Source: an uncultured Peptococcaceae bacterium (lineage in GTDB: Bacteria > Bacillota > Peptococcia > Peptococcales > Peptococcaceae). Taken from it: a DNA stretch of 5,790 nt. Made by a program: the position numbers and the translations under genes. The stretch is taken from NCBI GenBank assembly GCA_937922955.1, contig CALAKO010000048.1:1-5790 (forward strand), given 5' to 3'. The notes below the pieces were generated by a model that worked only from the letters and a program-made list of their open reading frames with translations, made no database searches and was not told where the DNA came from. Below, in pieces: positions 1 through 5,186 of the stretch (within the stretch, counting starts at the first letter, position 1; each line of letters starts with the position of its first letter).

Positions 1-138
1 AAAAACAACTTATTTTTCCTTCTCTCACCTTCTTGACTTCATACCATTGGACTTTGTGTTTGAATGATCCGGATCTATAAGTAGTATAGGCTCTGACCCA
101 AGAGGAGAGTCAAGGCAAAACGAAATATTTTTATGATA
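1..138. other. AT-rich left-edge segment without a supported gene
   Basis: This stretch is much more AT-rich than the adjoining permease gene. It holds a 10-base palindrome GATCCGGATC (66-75) and a weak inverted repeat TGACCC/GAGTCA (94-99 and 107-112) without a T run, so I do not call a terminator. A minus-strand frame is open from 109 to the left edge without an ATG. No RNA gene or convincing promoter is seen. Confidence 0.5.
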
Positions 139-1353
139 CTATTTATCTCCCGTCCCCTTCAGCCAGCCTGTCATTTCGGCAACCAGCGCCACCGAAAGCG
201 GCAGTAGGAGCAGTGGCCAGCTGCTGACAGCAATGGTGAGCAAAAGCATAGCACCGGGCACAAGATATTTTCGCGGGTGGTGCCAGAGGTCGCTTTCAAT
301 GCGCCAGTTTTTCAACGGTCTGTACCATTCCAGCCACACACTGGCTAGGGCGCTTTGAAAAGCGACGTAAACAGCCAAAGCACTCATCAGCCACGTCACG
401 TTCCCATAAACGCATTGCCAGCTCATCAGATACAATGCTTCGCTGAATAGCACACTGCCCGCCAGCAGTCCAGCATAAGGTAGGCAAAAGCGACGTCGCT
501 GCTGCGGCAGGGCACGTACAGCAGCTTCCAACGCTGGATCGCATGAGAGCAAAATGCCCAGCGGCGTATTCAGTGTTAGCAACGCCATTCCCAAAGGCGC
601 TGCCACTGTGCTGTCCGCCAGGTTGTAAAGCAACAGTGGCAGAATCACAGTCAGGACCCACAGCGCTAGGGTATTGACGAGATAGTTCTTATGCGCCCAC
701 AGATACCGCACAAAATAATGCAGCATCAATCCGTGTCGCGCACGCGAACGCCGCGGCCGCCCATTGTTCGACTGACGCAAAAAAGCGTAAGCGTCGACGC
801 GCGCAAGCAGCCAAACAGCAGCAAGACCGCTGACCACCAATACCACACTCAGCCACCAACCTGCGCCCAGCCACCAAAACAACAGCCCCAGCAACAACAC
901 CCATGGTATGATCACCCTACCGTGTTTGCGCCAGGCGATGGTCAAGGCCGTCAGAACAACACCATTCAAGCTGCCGAGAAACGCCGCCACGAGGGATTGT
1001 CCCTGCCAATCCAGCAAGGCCAGCATAAGGGTCAAAAGCGGGGCTGTTTTGGTCAAAAGCACGTAGATCGCCAACGCGCCCACATACCCGTAAACCAGCG
1101 CACCGTTGTTCTGCGGCAGCATCAACAGGTGCCGCAGCTGGACAGCCTGCGCCTTCGCCTGTAAGGCATGCGCCATCACGCCTGCACTAAAGAGACCAGG
1201 CATCAGACAAAAAACAAAAGGTGCCGTCGCCAACCGTAAATTCAGCGGCGACAAGGCACCATAAACGAGCAAGCAAACGATCACTGTGCGCCAAAGCCGT
1301 CGTCCGCGCACACCCAGACACACTCTCGCAAAAATTTTAAATGAGCTCATCAT
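139..1353 (-). CDS. Large polytopic membrane protein, putative ABC permease partner
   Basis: A 404-residue, strongly hydrophobic protein with about ten or eleven membrane segments by eye, at roughly residues 22-38, 43-62, 88-112, 120-140, 147-162, 166-184, 225-244, 252-270, 290-309, 318-340 and one or two in 364-395. A basic loop at 194-207 (RQSNNGRPRRSRARHG) divides it into two halves of five or so segments, suggesting a single-chain permease with both halves fused. I do not recognise a named family; its place after an ABC ATPase gene, with overlapping translation, makes it the likely membrane subunit. NTPLGILLSCDPALEAAVRALP (262-283) is a distinctive amphipathic segment that could contact the ATPase. 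GGGAGG (1360-1365) lies 6 bases from the ATG at 1353 and 9 from the adjacent ATG at 1350, so either may be used. The frame is open upstream to 1437, but that part is antisense-like shadow of the ATPase gene. It ends with TAG at 139-141 and no terminator is evident after it. Confidence 0.82.
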   Translation of the reverse strand: MMSSFKIFARVCLGVRGRRLWRTVIVCLLVYGALSPLNLRLATAPFVFCLMPGLFSAGVMAHALQAKAQAVQLRHLLMLPQNNGALVYGYVGALAIYVLLTKTAPLLTLMLALLDWQGQSLVAAFLGSLNGVVLTALTIAWRKHGRVIIPWVLLLGLLFWWLGAGWWLSVVLVVSGLAAVWLLARVDAYAFLRQSNNGRPRRSRARHGLMLHYFVRYLWAHKNYLVNTLALWVLTVILPLLLYNLADSTVAAPLGMALLTLNTPLGILLSCDPALEAAVRALPQQRRRFCLPYAGLLAGSVLFSEALYLMSWQCVYGNVTWLMSALAVYVAFQSALASVWLEWYRPLKNWRIESDLWHHPRKYLVPGAMLLLTIAVSSWPLLLLPLSVALVAEMTGWLKGTGDK

Positions 1354-2038
1354 GCAGCGCCTCCCGAATCCGCTCAGCATCCATGGTTTGGCGGTCAAAC
1401 TGCTGCTCAATACGGCCAGACGCCAATACCAGCACACGATCGGCCGTTAATACAAGACTTTCCAGCACATGCGATGAAAATAACACCGTGCCAACTGCGC
1501 GATAGGCCCGAATTTGTTCATAAAGAAACTCCGTGCTTTGAAAATCCAGCCCATTCACCGGCTCATCCAACAGCAGCAACGGCGGCCGCAGCGCAAAAGC
1601 CGTCATCAGAAAGACCTTCTTGCGATTCCCTGTTGACAGGGTACGAATCATCGTATCGGCATAGCTTTCGAAGTGAAAACCTTCCAGCAACGTTTCCACA
1701 TTCGGCAGCGGCACGCCATAAGCCGCACAGACATAAGCCAGATATTCACGAAAAGTGAAATATTGAAAGGCCTGGTCCTCGGCAAACACTGTGTAACGCT
1801 GTCGTTTGAAACGCTCCTCACGCGGCACCATCGACACTCCCTGAAAGCATAAAGCCTCCGCACGATAACTTGGCAAAAGTCCTGAGAGAACGTTGATGAG
1901 CGTTGTTTTTCCAGAACCATTAAGCCCAATCAGTCCGACCACTTCGTGCGGCTGCAAATGAAAAGAAAGGTCCCGTAATACGGGACGCTCTGTTTCATAC
2001 CAAGCCGTGAGATTCTCCACACTGAGCAGTGCCGTCAT
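1337..2038 (-). CDS. ABC transporter ATP-binding protein (complete)
   Basis: A complete 233-residue ATPase subunit, expected on the cytoplasmic side and coupled to the membrane protein encoded downstream. Motifs in order: Walker A GLNGSGKTT (38-46); a Q-loop region FAEDQAFQYFT in which Glu87 probably stands where Gln is usual, a variation I know from ABC-2-type ATPases; signature LSTGN (134-138); Walker B LLLLDEP (154-160); D-loop NGLD; switch His190 in LFSSH. All catalytic residues appear intact, so the protein should be active. The ATG at 2036-2038 is chosen because AGGGAGG (2048-2054) lies 9 bases upstream and homologous sequence (LLSVENLTAWY) starts right after it. The frame stays open to an ATG at 2209, but that stretch overlaps the 55-codon gene and does not look like ABC sequence. 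The stop overlaps the next gene by about 17 bases. The set resembles ABC exporters for antimicrobial resistance, bacteriocin immunity or EcsA-like maintenance; the substrate is not identifiable. Confidence 0.93.
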   Translation of the reverse strand: MTALLSVENLTAWYETERPVLRDLSFHLQPHEVVGLIGLNGSGKTTLINVLSGLLPSYRAEALCFQGVSMVPREERFKRQRYTVFAEDQAFQYFTFREYLAYVCAAYGVPLPNVETLLEGFHFESYADTMIRTLSTGNRKKVFLMTAFALRPPLLLLDEPVNGLDFQSTEFLYEQIRAYRAVGTVLFSSHVLESLVLTADRVLVLASGRIEQQFDRQTMDAERIREALHDELI

Positions 2039-2202
2039 TGCCCATCGCCTCCCTTTGTCCACAGCGTGTACGCCGACCCCAAGAAGGTCACGCTCATAAA
2101 CAAAAACAGCAAAGTTCCTGGCAAATTCATTGTAACAACGCTGAATACCAAACAAACCACAAACACCATACCCATGATGAGACGAAAATAAAAATGACGC
2201 AT
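2035..2202 (-). CDS. Small hydrophobic two-helix membrane protein, 55 residues
   Basis: I do not recognise this protein. It begins MRHFYFRLIMGM and ends YTLWTKGGDGQ. Two hydrophobic stretches, about residues 8-25 and 29-47, are separated by a short turn containing NLPG. Positive residues (Arg2, His3, Arg7) precede the first helix and Lys50 follows the second, suggesting both ends face the cytoplasm. There is no double-glycine leader, no signal peptidase-like site and only one cysteine, so a secreted bacteriocin or pheromone is unlikely. Evidence that it is a gene: a near-consensus ribosome binding site at ideal spacing, and a stop codon overlapping the next gene's start as ATGA, with that gene's ribosome binding site inside this gene's last codons. 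It could be a small accessory subunit of the ABC complex, an immunity-type peptide, or simply a translation-coupling leader. Its existence is well supported by layout; its function is unknown. Confidence 0.8.
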   Translation of the reverse strand: MRHFYFRLIMGMVFVVCLVFSVVTMNLPGTLLFLFMSVTFLGSAYTLWTKGGDGQ

Positions 2203-2210
2203 GCTGCATT

Positions 2211-2217
2211 CCTCCTT
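2211..2217 (-). promoter_or_regulatory. Near-consensus ribosome binding site of the 55-codon gene
   Basis: AAGGAGG on the minus strand lies 8 bases upstream of the ATG at 2200-2202. A closer ATG at 2207-2209, in the ATPase frame, sits only one base after it and is too near to be used. This site argues that the small gene, not an N-terminally extended ATPase, is translated here. Confidence 0.85.
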
Positions 2218-2237
2218 AATATCAGTGCTATTTCTTG

Positions 2238-2248
2238 ATTACAGCATA
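2238..2248 (-). promoter_or_regulatory. Probable -10 region of the small-protein/ABC operon
   Basis: Two overlapping candidates occur on the minus strand. TGTAAT (2238-2243) matches TATAAT at five of six positions. TATGCT (2243-2248) is preceded by TGC as an extended -10. Neither has a recognisable -35 box 16-18 bases upstream, which would fit activator-dependent transcription. Initiation would fall near 2231-2236, giving a leader of about 30 bases. A separate promoter is expected because a strong terminator lies directly upstream. Confidence 0.4.
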
Positions 2249-2278
2249 GCAGCTTACGGCCTGTTCTGCGAAAATGTC

Positions 2279-2288
2279 CGCAAACGGT
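2279..2288 (-). promoter_or_regulatory. Candidate LytTR regulator half-site
   Basis: The minus strand reads ACCGTTTGCG, fitting the published LytTR/AgrA-type consensus [TA][AC][CA]GTTN[AG] at every position. It lies between the kinase terminator and the 55-codon gene, about 35 bases upstream of a plausible -10 box. Only one good copy is seen; a second copy at the usual 21-22 base offset would fall at about 2258-2267, where the sequence (AACAGGCC) matches poorly. Functional sites are usually direct repeats, so this is a tentative call. Confidence 0.35.
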
Positions 2289-2303
2289 CGATTTTTGACC
2301 ACG

Positions 2304-2334
2304 AAAAAGCCACGAGGCAAGCAAACCTCGTGGC
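2304..2334 (-). terminator. Strong intrinsic terminator of the two-component operon
   Basis: On the minus strand GCCACGAGG (2326-2334) and CCTCGTGGC (2309-2317) form a perfect 9-base-pair stem with an 8-base loop, followed at once by TTTTT (2304-2308). It starts eight bases after the kinase stop. It should insulate the downstream ABC genes, which therefore need their own promoter. Confidence 0.93.
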
Positions 2335-2341
2335 CAATTCA

Positions 2342-3622
2342 TTATTTTGAAGATAAAACATCGAAGGACAACGTCACAACAGTTGTAAAAACATTGTCTG
2401 CGTACTCGGTGCGCACAAGGCCGTCGTATTGCTCGGCCGCCGTCTGCGCGCTCTTCATTCCCCAACCGTGGAGCGCACCAGCCTTGTGAGAACGCAGCAC
2501 CCCATCTTCCACCGCTGGCGGCTGAGCGCTATTCTCCACCTTGATGACAAGCATCTGCTGAATGCGGCGAATTTTCAGCCGCACGAACGGCCCCGCGTTC
2601 ACCTGCTGCGCCGCCTCCAGCGCATTATCCAGAAGATTGCCGAGAATGGCGCAAAGATCGGCACCTCGCAGCGTTGTAAAGCGCGGAAATTCCACCGCTG
2701 CCTCAAAACACACACCCAGCGATTCAGCCAGCGCCGCCTTACTGTTGATCAGATAATCCACCGTATCATCACCGGTCCAACGTGTGCTGCTCAGATTTTT
2801 TAGCGGCGCCTGGAGCGTATCCAGATAGATCACCGCTTCCTCGCCCTTGCCCTGCGTCAAAAGCTGACGCAGTACACCGAGGTGGTTGTGCAAATCATGG
2901 AATAATTTGGCGTTGGCCGCATAAGTTCGTTCTAGATTTGCATACTCCCGTTCTGCGCTCTCTGCCTGCAAGGCACGCAGCTGCGCCAGCTCTTTTTCAT
3001 TTTCCATCTGCCGCTGCATGAGGAACATCAAGACCCCCATCATGAGAATCAGCGACAGCAGCAGCCATTGGTCGAGCACATCGGCATCGAGTGTCAAATA
3101 AGGCTGCTCCGACAGGGTGACGACGGCAACAAAACCAGCAATGACCACAACATCCACCATCGTCATCGCTTCTCGTCGCGTCTGTATTGGCTTCTTCCAG
3201 ACAATCACCGCCAGCACCAGCAAAACCGCATGGAACGCCCATACAGCCGCCTGCCCCGCCAGCGTGGCAGAATCGAGAAAGCTGTACGAATGAAAGCACA
3301 CCGCCATCCAGGCGGCCGTTACATACTGCCACAGCGCCGTCGCCAGGGTATAGAAAAACGCCACAAACGCTCCCATGCGCCAAGCAGCACCCTGTCCTTT
3401 CACCGCGCAAACCGTCAGCAGCAACGCCTCCAGTACCACCGCATAATAATCCGGCAGCAACACCCAATTCAGCACACCACACAGCGCCATCGCCGCAGGA
3501 ACAACCAGCCAGCGCGCCCTGCCAGCCAGAGGCGCCAGATGCAGCAGACGCATCATCGCAAACAAACCCACAAACAAACGCACCACCATGGCCAACACGG
3601 CAGATGCAAAAATGCCACTCAT
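2342..3622 (-). CDS. Sensor histidine kinase, GHKL/HPK10 type (AgrC/ComD-like)
   Basis: A 426-residue membrane sensor kinase, the partner of the LytTR regulator. The N-terminal half has about seven hydrophobic segments (roughly residues 5-24, 37-56, 58-74, 83-110, 119-142, 154-171 and 182-202) and no extracellular domain of any size, the layout of peptide-pheromone receptors. A charged helical linker (about 203-238) leads to the phospho-acceptor box FHDLHNHLGVLRQL, with His242 the likely phosphorylated residue. The ATP-binding lid follows: N-box DLCAILGNLLDNALEAA (Asn329, Asp332, Asn333), then VIKVENS and the glycine box HGWGMKSA (385-392). The ATG at 3620-3622 overlaps the regulator stop (ATGA); the purine run GGGGG eight bases upstream is a weak ribosome binding site, so coupled translation is likely. 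HPK10 kinases normally pair with LytTR regulators and sense secreted peptides; the ligand here is unknown and no precursor gene is visible. Confidence 0.92.
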   Translation of the reverse strand: MSGIFASAVLAMVVRLFVGLFAMMRLLHLAPLAGRARWLVVPAAMALCGVLNWVLLPDYYAVVLEALLLTVCAVKGQGAAWRMGAFVAFFYTLATALWQYVTAAWMAVCFHSYSFLDSATLAGQAAVWAFHAVLLVLAVIVWKKPIQTRREAMTMVDVVVIAGFVAVVTLSEQPYLTLDADVLDQWLLLSLILMMGVLMFLMQRQMENEKELAQLRALQAESAEREYANLERTYAANAKLFHDLHNHLGVLRQLLTQGKGEEAVIYLDTLQAPLKNLSSTRWTGDDTVDYLINSKAALAESLGVCFEAAVEFPRFTTLRGADLCAILGNLLDNALEAAQQVNAGPFVRLKIRRIQQMLVIKVENSAQPPAVEDGVLRSHKAGALHGWGMKSAQTAAEQYDGLVRTEYADNVFTTVVTLSFDVLSSK

Positions 3623-4338
3623 ATCAGCTGCCCCCAGTAGCGATTGAGTCGTTCTTTCACATCATGCAAATGACTGCGGCTGACTGGCAGCCGCTGCCCA
3701 CCTTGAAGCACCGCAAAGCCATCCTTCACCTGCATAACGTGAATCAAATTGACGATCATTCCGCGATCGATATAAATGAACTCTTCAGCATTCAAGCGCT
3801 CCATCACCTGCTGCAGGCTCGTGCGTTCCAGGCTCGCTCCATCTTTGGTAATAAAGCACACGTTTTTCCCTTCCCGGGCAATGTAGAGAATGTCCTTGTA
3901 CGGCAGTTTTTCCAGACGGCTGGCTGTTTGGATGATGTAGCTGCGGCCCTCCTCCAGCATAATCAGCTGCGCCGCATCCTGCACCGCCTGCGGCAGCCGC
4001 TGGTCCAGCTCCTGTTTTGGCACATAGCGAAAAATGTTCAGCGCAAAGGCGTCAATCGCATATTCAACATGCGACGTGATAAAAACAACCCGTACCTGCG
4101 GCAGCAGCGGCGTGATCTTTTCCACCAACGCCATGCCATCCACACCAGGCATCTCAATATCCAGCAGAATCAGATCAAAGAAAAACCCATCGTCACAAAT
4201 ATCTGCCAAAAGATTCTCACTTGCCGTATAGGTGGTCACCGTCGCCGCTGCCCCTATCGCCTGTAAGGCTTCTTCCGCCAGCCGACGATGCAGTGCCACC
4301 GCCTGCGGCTCGTCATCGCAAATCGCCAGTTGAATCAT
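3619..4338 (-). CDS. LytTR-family response regulator (AgrA/ComE-like)
   Basis: A 239-residue DNA-binding response regulator, expected to be phosphorylated by the kinase encoded directly downstream and to act on transcription. Residues 1-125 form a receiver domain: acidic pocket Asp8-Asp9 in LAICDDE, phospho-acceptor Asp60 in LILLDIEMP, Thr88 in FITSH, and Tyr105 and Lys108 in RYVPK. Residues from about 130 to 235 form a LytTR DNA-binding domain, with the typical runs KDILYIAREGKNVCFIT, EEFIYIDRGMIVNL and LPVSRSHLHDV. Length and domain order are those of AgrA, ComE and PlnC-type regulators. The start at 4338 gives the family-typical MIQLAICDDE. The adjacent ATG at 4341 is an equally possible start, adding one Met. 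A longer ATG at 4365 is rejected because it falls inside the -10 box and upstream of the ribosome binding site. The stop overlaps the kinase start as ATGA. The usual targets of such proteins are pairs of about 9-base direct repeats upstream of promoters. Confidence 0.93.
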   Translation of the reverse strand: MIQLAICDDEPQAVALHRRLAEEALQAIGAAATVTTYTASENLLADICDDGFFFDLILLDIEMPGVDGMALVEKITPLLPQVRVVFITSHVEYAIDAFALNIFRYVPKQELDQRLPQAVQDAAQLIMLEEGRSYIIQTASRLEKLPYKDILYIAREGKNVCFITKDGASLERTSLQQVMERLNAEEFIYIDRGMIVNLIHVMQVKDGFAVLQGGQRLPVSRSHLHDVKERLNRYWGQLI

Positions 4339-4344
4339 CATGCT

Positions 4345-4351
4345 CACCTCC
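4345..4351 (-). promoter_or_regulatory. Ribosome binding site that decides the response regulator start
   Basis: GGAGGTG on the minus strand lies 5 bases from the ATG at 4341 and 8 bases from the next ATG at 4338. It is downstream of the longer in-frame ATG at 4365, which therefore cannot be the start it serves. Confidence 0.75.
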
Positions 4352-4363
4352 GTCGTTTTTACC

Positions 4364-4393
4364 ATTGTAGCTCAGTCTTCGATCATCGCGCAA
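4364..4393 (-). promoter_or_regulatory. Probable sigma-A-type promoter of the two-component operon
   Basis: The minus strand has TACAAT (4364-4369) as a -10 box, matching TATAAT at five of six positions. TTGCGC (4388-4393) lies 18 bases upstream as a weak -35 box. Transcription would begin near 4357, leaving a leader of roughly 16-20 bases before the response regulator start and placing the ribosome binding site correctly. The promoter begins only a few bases beyond the preceding terminator. The weak -35 may mean help from an activator, but no clear repeat pair is seen here. Confidence 0.55.
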
Positions 4394-4395
4394 TG

Positions 4396-4424
4396 AAAAA
4401 CGGCTCCCGCAAAAGGAACCGTTT
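4396..4424 (-). terminator. Intrinsic terminator of the right-hand ABC unit
   Basis: On the minus strand the arms AAACGGTTCC (4415-4424) and GGGAGCCGTTT (4398-4408) pair over about 10 base pairs with one G-T wobble, enclosing a short loop. The 3' arm runs straight into a run of five T (4396-4400). It lies between the permease stop and the response regulator promoter and separates the two units. The plus-strand exit has no comparable T run, so it looks one-directional. Confidence 0.85.
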
Positions 4425-4457
4425 ATCTTCTATCAAAAAATCTGCCTCGTCCCACCC

Positions 4458-5186
4458 TTAACGCAATGGTGCACGACGAATCATTGCAAAAGCGCCTCCA
4501 AAGCCAATACTAATGAAAACAAGCATCGAGAGCATTGGGCAGTCAAATCGAATGTCACCATGATCAGTGAATCCTGCACAGCTGTAAATAAACGTTGCCA
4601 CATTATAACGCATTGTGTCAGAAAGAATTACATTGAATATCACTGGCACTACCACAAATAACAGACACCATAAGGTAATACCCACAATCATCATACGTTT
4701 TTTGCCAATGCGTGTACTCAAAACAGCACCAACGTAACCAAAGCAAACCATAACCATATAAAGCGCAAAACGGCTCAGCAACTGTATCCACCAGGCTTGT
4801 CCCGGACCATAAACAGCCTCGAAACCAGATATGTATCCTGGCGACAGCCCAGTCAACACCCCAGCTGCTATCGTGTCAACAACAGCCAATAAAGCGGCTG
4901 TCTGCACAAACATCACCACAGTTGCCAGAAAAATGTATTTTCTGGTAAATCCATTCTGCATCAGCATTTTAAAATCTTCTCGAAAGCCAAAAAGGCCAAA
5001 AATAAAAATGAAAATCACCGAACACAGTTCCATACAGGCAAAATATGGATGAGTAACACTGCCGCGCCCCAGATACGTCAAAAAGAAGGTAACTGCAAGA
5101 ATACTGTACTCAATACAATAAAAGATTACCAGAAACTTAAGGGTCGTCACACATTCAAACTGTATCAACGCTTTTAACTTGCCCAT
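4458..5186 (-). CDS. ABC-2-like transporter permease, six membrane helices
   Basis: A 242-residue integral membrane protein, very probably the membrane subunit for the ATPase whose gene it overlaps. By eye there are six hydrophobic segments at about residues 17-39, 49-68, 84-111, 132-156, 165-188 and 217-236, the usual number for an ABC-2 half-transporter. A cytoplasmic-looking loop between helices 2 and 3 contains FREDFKMLMQNGFTRKYIF; a 'NG-x-[ST]RK' loop of this kind is common in bacterial ABC-2 permeases and may contact the ATPase. Positive residues cluster after helix 4 (STRIGKKR) and at the C-terminus (RRAPLR). The ATG at 5184-5186 is preceded at 7 bases by AGGGAGG (5194-5200), which lies inside the ATPase gene. 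The stop is followed after about 30 bases by an intrinsic terminator, so this is the last gene of its unit. Its base composition is clearly more AT-rich than the genes to the left. The transported substrate cannot be read from sequence. Confidence 0.85.
   Translation of the reverse strand: MGKLKALIQFECVTTLKFLVIFYCIEYSILAVTFFLTYLGRGSVTHPYFACMELCSVIFIFIFGLFGFREDFKMLMQNGFTRKYIFLATVVMFVQTAALLAVVDTIAAGVLTGLSPGYISGFEAVYGPGQAWWIQLLSRFALYMVMVCFGYVGAVLSTRIGKKRMMIVGITLWCLLFVVVPVIFNVILSDTMRYNVATFIYSCAGFTDHGDIRFDCPMLSMLVFISIGFGGAFAMIRRAPLR

Noticed and set aside
60..90. Plus-strand promoter TTGAAT with TAGTAT at 16 bases
   Set aside because: No plus-strand gene follows; the nearest ATG (133-135) opens a short frame antisense to the permease gene without a well-placed ribosome binding site.
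94..112. Inverted repeat TGACCC/GAGTCA as a terminator for the left operon
   Set aside because: The stem is only about six pairs with a wobble, and no T run follows on either strand.
470..1040. Repeated CCAGCATAAGG near 470-482 and 1019-1031
   Set aside because: It is an 11-base coincidence inside the permease gene, in different codon contexts, with no extension into a longer repeat.
2039..2209. N-terminal extension of the left ABC ATPase by 57 codons to the ATG at 2209
   Set aside because: That ATG is one base after the AAGGAGG site, the extension lacks ABC character, and the stretch is better explained by the 55-codon gene in another frame.
2997..3482. Minus-strand frame of 161 codons within the kinase gene
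   Set aside because: It is an out-of-frame shadow, rich in Gly and Cys, inside the membrane-spanning part of the kinase, which explains the DNA fully.
3187..4266. Long plus-strand open frame (359 codons) opposite the kinase and regulator genes
   Set aside because: It lies antisense to two genes with clear catalytic motifs, its product is rich in Pro, His, Gln and Ala without domain-like sequence, and there is no ribosome binding site. It is a shadow of GC-rich coding DNA.
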